Below are positions 1 to 7,904 of a DNA stretch of 63,009 nucleotides, piece after piece. Origin of the DNA: a virus; the IMG/VR virus record IMGVR_UViG_3300042514_001623, positions 1-63,009 of that record; one strand, given 5' to 3'. The position numbers and the translations under genes were made by a program. Numbering within the stretch: the stretch's first letter is position 1; each line of letters starts with the position of its first letter. Below the pieces are notes generated by a model. It was not told the DNA's origin and did not search any database. It saw only the letters and a program-made list of their open reading frames with translations.

Positions 1-127
1 GCATCTGGCGCGGCATCCTCGTGAAGAAGATGGAGCACACCATCGCCTTCAACGCCGGCTCGAAGTTCCAGTACGTGCCGGTGGCCAACCGCCTGACCGC
101 GACGGAAGCCGAGGGCACGGTGGCCGC
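1..127. repeat. Terminal direct repeat, copy 1 (assembly overlap of a circular genome)
   Basis: Bases 1-127 are identical to 62883-63009. A 127-base exact end overlap inside an open capsid gene is what a de Bruijn assembler with k=127 leaves on a circular contig. It indicates a circularly permuted or circular genome of 62,882 bp, not a biological terminal repeat. Confidence 0.9.
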
Positions 128-395
128 AGGCCTGAGCACCACGCACCGCGTTGAACGCGCGGTGCTGCTGGGCGCGCAGGCCCTGGCGCGCGCCGAGGGC
201 TCCTCGAACAGTGGCGTGCAGGCCGCCATCATCGAGAACAAGTACAACGCCGGCCGCAACTACGAGTACATGGGCGAGTTCATGGGCGGCGAGGCGAAGT
301 TCCGCTTCGCCTTCCCGAACGCCGCCGGTGACGCGGAAGCGACCGACAACGGCGTGTTCGTCATCGACTCGGTGAGCCGCATCGTCGGCAACTGA
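1..395 (+). CDS. Major capsid protein, C-terminal part (continues from window end)
   Basis: This is the 3' part of the major capsid gene that begins at 61982. The frame is continuous when the 127-bp end repeat is collapsed: base 62883 equals base 1 and the phase matches. The joined gene is 1,296 nt and encodes 431 residues. The stop is TGA at 393-395. The next gene follows after a 67-bp gap with a clear ribosome binding site. Family assignment and details are given under the 5' part. Confidence 0.85.
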   Translation, partial: IWRGILVKKMEHTIAFNAGSKFQYVPVANRLTATEAEGTVAAGLSTTHRVERAVLLGAQALARAEGSSNSGVQAAIIENKYNAGRNYEYMGEFMGGEAKFRFAFPNAAGDAEATDNGVFVIDSVSRIVGN

Positions 396-462
396 TCCCC
401 CGCAACCCTGAACGGCTGGCGCTCCGGCGCCGGCCATCCTCCTCTTTCCGAAGGAAATCACC

Positions 463-918
463 ATGCCTCAGTACAAGGCCAACGGCCTCTCCAACAACGC
501 TGCGCACATGCAGGCTTTCGGCAACGCCGTGCTCGAACACGACACGACCGTGCTGCCCGCTGCGCTGGCCCTCAACGACACCGTGGACCTCCTGCGCGTG
601 GCCGGCGGCACCAAGCTCATCGAGCTCTGGAAGACCAACGGCGACTGCGACACGGGCACGACGCTGCAGTACAGCCTGGGCTACCGCCGCGCCAACAGCG
701 ATGGCGTCATCACCCCGGTGGCCAACTACTTCGGCGCAGCCCTCACGGACCTGCAAGCCGCGGTGACTGGCACCAACCCGACGCGCTACGCCTTCGCGCC
801 CATCACGTTCGATGAGGACGTGTTCATCACCGCGACCATCACGGCCGCGGCTGCGGGCCAGTCGGGCAACCCGCGCATCGACGTGTTCGCGCACGGCATC
901 GCCCGCGGCATCAAGTGA
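463..918 (+). CDS. Virion structural protein next to capsid, 151 aa
   Basis: This 151-residue protein follows the major capsid gene and has a good ribosome binding site (AAGGAA, 6 bases before ATG). It has no recognisable enzymatic motif. It is rich in small and beta-forming residues (repeated T, A, V, G) and is of a size typical for head decoration or capsid-stabilising proteins encoded beside the capsid gene. The role is inferred only from position: it ends the capsid cluster and is followed by a double terminator at 944-992. It could also be a minor head protein. Confidence 0.6.
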   Translation: MPQYKANGLSNNAAHMQAFGNAVLEHDTTVLPAALALNDTVDLLRVAGGTKLIELWKTNGDCDTGTTLQYSLGYRRANSDGVITPVANYFGAALTDLQAAVTGTNPTRYAFAPITFDEDVFITATITAAAAGQSGNPRIDVFAHGIARGIK

Positions 919-943
919 CGCGCTGACACCTCGTGTCTCCTGG

Positions 944-992
944 CGGGCGAAAGCCCGTTTTTCGGCCCCGGGCTCACCCCCGGGGTTTTTTT
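944..992 (+). terminator. Tandem rho-independent terminator
   Basis: Two hairpins in series. The first is CGGGC-GAAA-GCCCG (944-957) followed by five T. The second has stem CCCCGGG paired with CCCGGGG around 966-985, followed by seven T (986-992). They lie between the capsid-adjacent gene and the tail-side genes, so they would limit read-through from the strongly expressed capsid cluster. Confidence 0.75.
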
Positions 993-1006
993 CTTGGAGC
1001 GAGCCA

Positions 1007-1375
1007 ATGAGCAACCTTTCCGTGCGGTACGTGGGCCAGAAGACCCAGCGCGCCGATACCGTGGCCGGCACCGGCCTGACGTGGTACGGCCACGGCGACA
1101 TCCAAAGCGTGCCGCTGGCCGCCTGGGACAAGCTCAAGCGCCACCCGGACGTGTGGGAACTGGTGGACACCACCACCGAAGCCCCGAAGACCGAGGGCAC
1201 CCTGGGCGCCGCATCTGGTGCCCTCGTCGGCAACGAGGACACCTCGGACCCCGAAACCCCGCCAGCCGACCGTGACGCCATCGTGGCGCAACTGGAAGCC
1301 CGCGGCATCAAGTTCGACAAGCGGATCAAGGACGTGACCAAGCTGGCCGCGCTGCTGACCGCCGAGGAGGCCTGA
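1007..1375 (+). CDS. Small virion-associated protein with HeH/LEM-like C-terminus, 122 aa
   Basis: ATG at 1007 was chosen because it follows GGAGC with suitable spacing and lies beyond the double terminator. The first 50 residues (SVRYVGQKTQRADTV and on) look like a small beta domain. The last 35 (VAQLEARGIKFDKRIKD...LAALL) match the pattern of the HeH/LEM helix-extended-helix motif often found at the end of small phage head-tail proteins. The middle is acidic and Pro/Thr rich, and its GALVGNEDT segment is encoded by a near-palindrome (1217-1243) that recurs at 37241. The stop is one base before the next ATG. Confidence 0.55.
   Translation: MSNLSVRYVGQKTQRADTVAGTGLTWYGHGDIQSVPLAAWDKLKRHPDVWELVDTTTEAPKTEGTLGAASGALVGNEDTSDPETPPADRDAIVAQLEARGIKFDKRIKDVTKLAALLTAEEA
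1217..1243. repeat. Palindromic repeat, copy A (27 nt)
   Basis: The segment reads GGTGCCCTCGT, CGGC, AACGAGGACACC. It can form an 11-bp hairpin with one mismatch. It differs from the segment at 37241-37267 at only two of 27 positions, although the two lie in unrelated genes on opposite coding strands. Confidence 0.6.
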
Positions 1376-1376
1376 C

Positions 1377-2084
1377 ATGGGCACGCTTACCGGCCAGCAG
1401 ATCATCGACCGCGCGTGGATCATCTTGCAGGACACCAACGGCGCCACCGGCGTGCGGTGGCCCGCCACGGAGCAGATCCTGTGGGTGAACGACGGTCAAC
1501 GCGAGGTGGTGATGAACCTGCCGAGCGCCTACGTCAAGACGACCATCGCAGCGCTTCAGGCCGGTACGCGGCAGACCCTGGCGGGCCTGGGCTTCACGGA
1601 CGGCATCCAGTTTATGAAGATGCCGCGCAACTACGCCTCAGACGGCACCACGCCAGGCCGCGCCGTGACCATCAAGCCCATGCTGTGGCTGGATGAGCAG
1701 CGGCCGAACTGGCACAGCGACCCGGCGGCCCCGGCGATTCACTGCTTCTTCGATCCGGCAGACCCCAAGACCTTCTACGTGTGGCCGCCCGCGAACGGCA
1801 CCGGCAGGGGCGAGGTGGTCTATGCGGCGTCGCCGGCCGAACTGGCTTCGCTCAGCAACACCATCGTGCTGGACGACATCTACGCCAACGCCTTGCAGTA
1901 CTACGTGCTTTTCCGCAGCTTCAGCAAGAACGCGACCTACACCAAGGCCCCGCAGCTTGCCGCGCAGTACTACCAGCTGTTCCTGCAGGCCCTGGGCATC
2001 AAGGACGCGCGAGTGAAGGCGCTGGACGCGAACCTGCAGATGGCCGCTGACGGCGCCGGTGTGGCCGGCTCGCAGGCGAACTGA
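1377..2084 (+). CDS. Head-tail adaptor-type protein, 235 aa
   Basis: The 235-residue protein starts one base after the preceding stop. It opens with GQQIIDRAWIILQD and has W-rich helical stretches (ILWVNDGQREVVMNLPS) and a C-terminal helix region (ANALQYYVLFRSFSK). This pattern is seen in short-tailed phage adaptor proteins that sit between portal and tail nozzle (DUF6682-like, from memory). No enzymatic motif is visible. Its place between the capsid cluster and the large nozzle-like protein supports an adaptor role. The family name is from recall, not a search. Confidence 0.55.
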   Translation: MGTLTGQQIIDRAWIILQDTNGATGVRWPATEQILWVNDGQREVVMNLPSAYVKTTIAALQAGTRQTLAGLGFTDGIQFMKMPRNYASDGTTPGRAVTIKPMLWLDEQRPNWHSDPAAPAIHCFFDPADPKTFYVWPPANGTGRGEVVYAASPAELASLSNTIVLDDIYANALQYYVLFRSFSKNATYTKAPQLAAQYYQLFLQALGIKDARVKALDANLQMAADGAGVAGSQAN

Positions 2085-2093
2085 GGGTAGCCC

Positions 2094-3734
2094 GTGCTGA
2101 TCGCCGCGTGGTCCAACTTCCTCGGCTGCAACCGCAAGGTGCACCCCAAGCGCTTGCCCGAGGGGGTGGGCGCCAACGCGGTGAACCTGCGGCTGGGCTT
2201 CGCTGACCTGCGCGCGTGGCGCGAGGCCAGCACGGTGGTGACGACCGGCGGCGCGACGCCCCTCATCAGCGCCTACCGCATGAACCGCGCGACCGTGAGC
2301 GACACGAGCGCATGGATTCAGTGGACCACGGACGTGGACGTGGTGCGCAGCCTGAACCCGAACGACAGCACCGAGGAGATCTACTACACCGGCGACGGCG
2401 TGCCCAAGCGCACCGACAACGTGCTCGGCCTGCCGGCAGCACCCGGGCCGGCAGCCTCACGCACGCTGGGCATCCCCAAGCCCACGGCAGCGCTGACTGC
2501 CACGGTGTTGGTACCGGGCAGCGGCACCGACCAGACCCGGGTGTACGTCGACCTGTTCCGCAACGACCAAGGCCGGGCCAGCGCCCCGGGCGTGCCGCGC
2601 TCGATCGTGTGCAAGCCCGACGCCACGGTAACGCTGGACGGCTTCGACACGGTGCCCAGCGGCTACCCGGACGTGACCCTGCGCGACATCTACGTGAGCG
2701 TGGACGGCAGCGAGTACCGACGCTGCAACCAGATTGCGGTGGCTACCACCAGCGTGGTGGACACGGGCGCGCGTGGCGAGGTGATGGAAAGCGGCGGCAG
2801 CACCAGCAAACCCGCGTGGGAGATGCCCCCGAGCGGCCTGAAAGGGCTGATCGAGCTCTACAACGGCATGCTCGGCGGGTTCGTCGGCAAGCAGTTCATG
2901 GTGTGCGAGCCTGGCAAGCCCTGGGCGTGGCCGGTGGAGTACCAGGACACGGTGTTTGACGACATCGTGGGCACCGGCAAGTGGGGCCAGAACTGGGTGT
3001 TGCTGACGACCTCCACGCCCGTGGTGCTGCGCGGCGGCCCGTTGCTGTTCGACAAGCAGCCGGTGCAGTTCTTCCAGGCCTGCGTGAGCAAGCGCAGCGT
3101 GGTGAGCATGGGCAACGGCGTGTGCTGGGCCTCGCCGCGGGGCTTGTGCTTCATCGGCGACAGCGGCGTGCGCGTGCTGACCGAAGACATCCTGAGCCCC
3201 GAGCAGTGGGAGGCGCTAAACCCTTCCAGCATCACCGGCGCGCGCATTGAAGGTGGCATGTACTACGGCGCCTACAACGACGGCACGGCCAAGGCCTTCA
3301 TGCTCGACCCGAACAACCCGCGCGGGATCATCTTCCTGACCCAGGGCGCGCGGGGCGTGTTCTACGACCCCATCAGCGACCGGCTGTACTTGCAGGACAC
3401 CGGCAACGTCATCAGGCGCTGGAACCACCCGAGCGCGGCGCTGCTGACGGGCACCTTCCTCACCGAAGTGAAGCGGCACCCGCAGCCCACCAACCCGGGC
3501 TTTGCCATGATCGTCGCGGACGAGCCGGTGAGCGTGGCGTTCAAGCTCTATGCCGCGGTGCTGCAGGCCGACAAGACCACGGTGTGGACGGAGATGTTCA
3601 GCCGCACGGTGACCAGCGGCGAGCCGTTCAGCCTGCCCGCGGGATACATGGCGCAGGACTTCCAAGTGGAAGTGCAGACCACCGGCCCGGTGCAGGGCGT
3701 GCTGCTGGCCGAAGACGTGGCGGATCTCCCCTGA
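2094..3734 (+). CDS. Large tail protein, probable nozzle/beta-propeller type, 546 aa
   Basis: GTG start at 2094, after GAGGG. The 546 residues have almost no charged helices. They show repeated beta-hairpin blades with glycine turns and WVLLTTSTPVVLRGG, VVSMGNGVCWASPRGL and GVFYDPISDRLYLQD segments, each reading like one blade of a propeller. This resembles the platform and nozzle proteins of short-tailed phages. The gene lies between the adaptor-type gene and the J-like fibre gene, with one base before the next ATG. No catalytic residues were recognised. A general virion structural role is safe; nozzle is an inference. Confidence 0.6.
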   Translation: MLIAAWSNFLGCNRKVHPKRLPEGVGANAVNLRLGFADLRAWREASTVVTTGGATPLISAYRMNRATVSDTSAWIQWTTDVDVVRSLNPNDSTEEIYYTGDGVPKRTDNVLGLPAAPGPAASRTLGIPKPTAALTATVLVPGSGTDQTRVYVDLFRNDQGRASAPGVPRSIVCKPDATVTLDGFDTVPSGYPDVTLRDIYVSVDGSEYRRCNQIAVATTSVVDTGARGEVMESGGSTSKPAWEMPPSGLKGLIELYNGMLGGFVGKQFMVCEPGKPWAWPVEYQDTVFDDIVGTGKWGQNWVLLTTSTPVVLRGGPLLFDKQPVQFFQACVSKRSVVSMGNGVCWASPRGLCFIGDSGVRVLTEDILSPEQWEALNPSSITGARIEGGMYYGAYNDGTAKAFMLDPNNPRGIIFLTQGARGVFYDPISDRLYLQDTGNVIRRWNHPSAALLTGTFLTEVKRHPQPTNPGFAMIVADEPVSVAFKLYAAVLQADKTTVWTEMFSRTVTSGEPFSLPAGYMAQDFQVEVQTTGPVQGVLLAEDVADLP

Positions 3735-3735
3735 C

Positions 3736-6261
3736 ATGGCGCGCGTGCCCAACATCCGAGGCACGGACAGCGTGCCCTCGGGGCCGCTGGCGTGGCTGAA
3801 GGACTGGCTGGAGAGCGTGCGCACCTGGGTTCGCATGCGCGACCCGGCCGAGCCCAGCGTGGGCGACCCGCTGGACAAGTTCACGACCCGCGGCGAGCTC
3901 ATCGCCTGGGGCGCGGTGACGCGCAACGCGGACGGCAGTTTCAGCGGTACCGGCGCCGGCGGCAGCACGACGATCATCCTGCCGCCTGGCGTTGAAGGTG
4001 GCGGCGGCGACCCCTACGTGCCCGACCTGACCCCGCCGCCGACGCCTACCGGCCTGGTGGTGTCGGCCGGCATTACCAACGTCTACATCGAGTTGGACGC
4101 GCCGACCTACACGGTGGGCCATGGCCACGCGCAGACCAACATCTACGGGGCCATCTGGGCCGAGGGCGATACCGAGCCGACCTTCAGCGACCCACGCACC
4201 AAGCTGATCGACAACATCGTGGGCCCGGGGACGATCCACGCCTACGCCAGCAACCCGGCCACGCGGTGGTGCATCTGGATCAAGTTCCAGTCGGTGGACG
4301 GCGTGGAGTCGACGGCGCCTGCCGGCGGCACGCACGGCGCGCAGGCCACCACCGGGCAGGACGTGGCCGCGCTGTTGGAGATCCTGACCGGCCAGATCAC
4401 GGCGAGCCAGCTGTTCACCGACCTTGCAACGCCGATCCTGAGCCTGCAGGAGCGCCTGGACGATGCGGCATCGGACGCGCTGGCGGCCATGCTGAGCGTG
4501 CACGAAGAGCAGCAGAGCAGGGCGGCGGCGCTGCTGGACGAGGCGCGCGACCGCGGCACGGCGCTGACGGAGACGCGGCGCGTCATCAACGAGGGCGACG
4601 CGCAACTGGCGCAGAGCATCACGACCCTGACGGCCACGGTGGGCGGCAACCAGGCCGCGGTGCTGGCGGCGCTGCAGGTGGAGCAACTCACCCGGGCGAG
4701 CGCCATTGAGGCTGAAGCCGCGCTGCGCGAATCCCTGGCGGCGCAGGTCAACGACCCGGCCACGGGCCTGCCGGCCACGCGCGCCACGCTGCTGACCGAC
4801 TACAGCACGACCGCGAACATGAACGCGGCCATTGCCAGCAGCGCGAGCAGCCTCACGGCGGCTTTCTCGGCGGCCGACACCACGACCCTGGCCGCAGCCA
4901 ACGCCTTCACCTACAGCCGGGCGGCCATCGACGGCGCCATCAGCACGAGCGCCACGAGCATCACGGCGGCCTACACCGCGGCGGATGCGAGCACGCTGGC
5001 GAGCGCCAACGCCTTCACCTACTCGCGCGCCACCATCGACGGCGCGATTGCGGCCAGCACGGCCACGGTCAACGCGCGGCTGGACAGCTTCGCCGGCACC
5101 GGATCCACGGTGGAGGTGGCCTACAGCGCGCAGGCCAGCAGCCTCACCGGCTTGGCAGGCCAGTACACGGTCAAGATCGACCTGAACGGCTACGTGAGCG
5201 GGTTCGGGCTGGCCAGCACGGCGGTTGGGGCGACGCCTTTCAGCCAGTTCATCGTGCGGGCCGACAGCTTCAGCATCGCCAGCCCGAGCGGGCCCGGCAT
5301 CACGCCTATCGTGCCTTTTATCGTGCGCACGACGCCGGGCACGGTCAACGGCGTGTCCTACCCGGCCGGGGTCTACATCGACGCGGCCTACATCCTTGAC
5401 CTGACCGCCGCGGTGGCCCGGCTGGGCAACGCCTGGATTGACGACGCGAAGGTGGCCAACCTGAGCGCGGCCAAGCTCACTGCGGGCGACGGCACGATCG
5501 GCGGCGACCTCAAGAGCTCGGCGTTCACCAGCGGGAGCGTAGGCTGGCGCATCCGGCCCAGCGGCGTGGCCGAGTTCAACAACGTGACCGTGCGCGGCGC
5601 GGTGTTTGCCAGTTCGGGCACCTTCGCCGGCTCTCTGGTGGCGGCCACGGGCACGTTCGCCGGCAGCTTGAGCGCGGCGACTGGCACCTTCTCGGGCAGC
5701 CTGAGCGCAGCCAGCGGCACGTTCACCGGGGCCCTGAGCGGCGCGACGGGCACCTACACCGGCACCCTGACCGTGGGCACGGCCGCGCGCAGCGGCACGA
5801 CCATGACCGGCCTAGGGTTCAAAGCAGACGGCGCAGACGGCACCGGGTGCTGGGGCAACGCCACCACGAACCTCACCTTCGATGGCACGGCCATGAAGAT
5901 GAACGGCGCGTGGATCACGGCCGCGAACCTGAACCTCGGGTCCTTCACGCTCACGGTGGACGACTCGGCGGTGACGGCATCGGGCCCGAGCCCGGTGGAC
6001 GTGTCGCAGGCCGTGACCGTGACGGCAACGGGTGGCACTGGGCCAATCACCTACTCCTGGCGGATGGTGCAGGACGGCGCCATCGCCAACGGGCCGGTGG
6101 AGCTCTACTTCAGCGGCAACGTCTTCGCCGCGTCCATCACCGTGGGTGCCCGCGCGACCAACACCGGCTCGCAGATCACCGGCTACGCCATCTGCACAGC
6201 CCGCGACGCGAACGGCCGCACGGCCGAGGCGGCGGTTTTTTTGTCGGCGACCTGCGTATGA
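3736..6261 (+). CDS. Tail tip/fibre protein with J-like C-terminal region, 841 aa
   Basis: The 841-residue protein has, in order: a short N-terminal linker, a fibronectin-like beta domain (about 90-200), a long helical region (about 210-400) holding two copies of a unit containing ANAFTYSRAxIDGAI, and a lambda-J-like C-terminal block (DUF1983 type, roughly 420-620, with WIDDAKVANLSAAKL). Five tandem 11-12 residue units of the form ATGTFxGSLSA follow (nt about 5617-5766). A final Ig-like domain (VTVTATGGTGPITYSW) ends the chain. These are features of host-binding tail proteins. The stop overlaps the next start as ATGA. Confidence 0.7.
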   Translation: MARVPNIRGTDSVPSGPLAWLKDWLESVRTWVRMRDPAEPSVGDPLDKFTTRGELIAWGAVTRNADGSFSGTGAGGSTTIILPPGVEGGGGDPYVPDLTPPPTPTGLVVSAGITNVYIELDAPTYTVGHGHAQTNIYGAIWAEGDTEPTFSDPRTKLIDNIVGPGTIHAYASNPATRWCIWIKFQSVDGVESTAPAGGTHGAQATTGQDVAALLEILTGQITASQLFTDLATPILSLQERLDDAASDALAAMLSVHEEQQSRAAALLDEARDRGTALTETRRVINEGDAQLAQSITTLTATVGGNQAAVLAALQVEQLTRASAIEAEAALRESLAAQVNDPATGLPATRATLLTDYSTTANMNAAIASSASSLTAAFSAADTTTLAAANAFTYSRAAIDGAISTSATSITAAYTAADASTLASANAFTYSRATIDGAIAASTATVNARLDSFAGTGSTVEVAYSAQASSLTGLAGQYTVKIDLNGYVSGFGLASTAVGATPFSQFIVRADSFSIASPSGPGITPIVPFIVRTTPGTVNGVSYPAGVYIDAAYILDLTAAVARLGNAWIDDAKVANLSAAKLTAGDGTIGGDLKSSAFTSGSVGWRIRPSGVAEFNNVTVRGAVFASSGTFAGSLVAATGTFAGSLSAATGTFSGSLSAASGTFTGALSGATGTYTGTLTVGTAARSGTTMTGLGFKADGADGTGCWGNATTNLTFDGTAMKMNGAWITAANLNLGSFTLTVDDSAVTASGPSPVDVSQAVTVTATGGTGPITYSWRMVQDGAIANGPVELYFSGNVFAASITVGARATNTGSQITGYAICTARDANGRTAEAAVFLSATCV

Positions 6262-6782
6262 AGACCTGGGCCAAGATCGAAGGCGGCTACATCGTGGCCG
6301 TGGCCAGCGCCGCGCGGCAGCCGGTGGGGCAGTGGGAAGAACTGCCCACGGGTGCGTGGCCCGGCTGGCAGGCCCGGCCCAGCCCGGCGCACAAGCCCCG
6401 GCGCGTCGGGAATTTGGTGGCCTGGGAAGACCCGCGGACCTTGGAGCAGGCCCGCGAGCAAAGGCTGGCACAGATCCAAGCCGAGCGCGACGCTGTGCTG
6501 TTTGGCGGTTTCCAGTGGGACGGCAGCACGTTCGACTCGAACGCCGACAGCCAATCGCGCCTGATGGGGCTTCGCGTGGACGCCATGTTGCCCACGTTCA
6601 CGCCACGCGGTTGGCGGCTGGCCGACAACACCTGGCGCACGCTCAGCGCCGCCGATGCGGCTGGCATCTGGGTGGCGCTCACCGAGCACATGGAGGCCCA
6701 GTTCCGGCGCTTTGAGGCGCGCGAGGCCGCCATCAACGCAGCAACAACCGTGGCGGCAGTGGATGCCGTGACCTGGGAGTAA
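6258..6782 (+). CDS. DUF4376-like tail fibre-associated protein, 174 aa
   Basis: ATG at 6258 overlaps the preceding stop (ATGA), so the pair is translationally coupled. The N-terminal half has MKTWAKIEGGYIVAVAS, common in small proteins encoded after fibre genes. The C-terminal half (QREQRLAQIQAERD-like helix, then FQWDGSTFDSNADSQSRL and the W-x-L-ADNTW pattern) matches DUF4376, found in phage fibre-assembly or fibre-attached proteins. An assembly chaperone or a small distal fibre domain are both possible. The coupling suggests it works with the 841-residue protein. Confidence 0.6.
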   Translation: MKTWAKIEGGYIVAVASAARQPVGQWEELPTGAWPGWQARPSPAHKPRRVGNLVAWEDPRTLEQAREQRLAQIQAERDAVLFGGFQWDGSTFDSNADSQSRLMGLRVDAMLPTFTPRGWRLADNTWRTLSAADAAGIWVALTEHMEAQFRRFEAREAAINAATTVAAVDAVTWE

Positions 6783-6785
6783 GAC

Positions 6786-7850
6786 ATGGCTTGGTACTCG
6801 ACCGGCACCGTGAACGTGACCAACGGCAGCGCGGCCCTCGTGGGCGTGGGCACGGCCTGGCTGGATGCGGTGCAACCCGGCTGGGCCTTCTTCGGCCCCG
6901 ATGGGCGGCCGTATCAGGTGCTGACGGTCAACAGCAACACCAGTATCACGCTGGCAAAGAACTACACCGGCACCACGTTGACCGGGCAGGCCTACGACCT
7001 GATCCCCACGCAGGGCTTCGTGCGGACCCTGGCGCAGCGCGTGTCAGACCTGATTGCCACCTACGCGGGCTTCGTGACCACGCGCCTTGCGGGCCTGTTC
7101 GGCGCTGGCAGCGTGAGCGCCCCGGGCGTGGCGCGCGAGGGGGACACCAACACGGGCATCTACTGGCCGGCGGATGACGAGGTGGCCGTGGCAACGGGTG
7201 GAGTGCAGCGCGTGCGCGTGGACTCCGCAGGCCGGGTAGGCATCGGGGGCTCGCCCACGACCAACCGCCTGGAGGTGTACCACGCCACCAACGGCATCGG
7301 CTTCCGGCTGCGCAACACGAACACGAACGTGGAACTGGCCGCGCGCACCGACGCGGACACAGCGGGTATTGACGCCGGCAACGCGACCGGCGGCATGACC
7401 TTCTCAATCAACACGACCGAGCGCTTGCGGATCGGCGCAGCCGGCAACGTGGGCATTGGCACTGCAAGCCCATCCGCGCGCCTGCACATCGACACGACCA
7501 CCAGCGGCTCGGGGCTGATCGTCGGGCAACTGAACCAGACAGGCTCGCAGGTGAATATCGGCATCGGCTTCCGCACGGCGGGCTTGCCTTTCCTGGGCAC
7601 CAACACAGCGTCCAATCCTTTGGAGATTGGCACACGCTCTGCCGCGTCCGTCGTTTTCGTGAGCGACGACATCGAGCGCATGCGGATCGACGCAGCGGGC
7701 AACTGGCTGCTGCGCAACCCCCCATCGACCCCGCCGGCCCTTGCGACGAACGGCGACCTGACGCTGAACCCCACCAGCAACACCAACGTCCGCATCAGCT
7801 ACCGGGGCAGCGATGGCGTAACCCGCGTGGGCGACATCCCGCTGGCTTGA
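6786..7850 (+). CDS. Tail fibre protein, 354 aa
   Basis: The 354-residue protein starts MAWYSTGTVNVTNGSA, a fibre N-terminal segment. It contains several copies of a short beta unit with consensus RMRIDAAGNVGIGTxxPxxRLxI (variants near residues 140, 225 and 295). This unit is typical of fibre shafts and heads in phages and of structures that carry S74 chaperone ends. Here the C-terminus lacks the S74 domain, which is instead found at the end of the next gene. Receptor binding is the likely role; the receptor cannot be read from the sequence. Confidence 0.65.
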   Translation: MAWYSTGTVNVTNGSAALVGVGTAWLDAVQPGWAFFGPDGRPYQVLTVNSNTSITLAKNYTGTTLTGQAYDLIPTQGFVRTLAQRVSDLIATYAGFVTTRLAGLFGAGSVSAPGVAREGDTNTGIYWPADDEVAVATGGVQRVRVDSAGRVGIGGSPTTNRLEVYHATNGIGFRLRNTNTNVELAARTDADTAGIDAGNATGGMTFSINTTERLRIGAAGNVGIGTASPSARLHIDTTTSGSGLIVGQLNQTGSQVNIGIGFRTAGLPFLGTNTASNPLEIGTRSAASVVFVSDDIERMRIDAAGNWLLRNPPSTPPALATNGDLTLNPTSNTNVRISYRGSDGVTRVGDIPLA

Positions 7851-7904
7851 CGGCAAATCTTGGGAGCAACATCCCGCCCGCAACCCTGACCGAGAGCGCA
7901 GCCC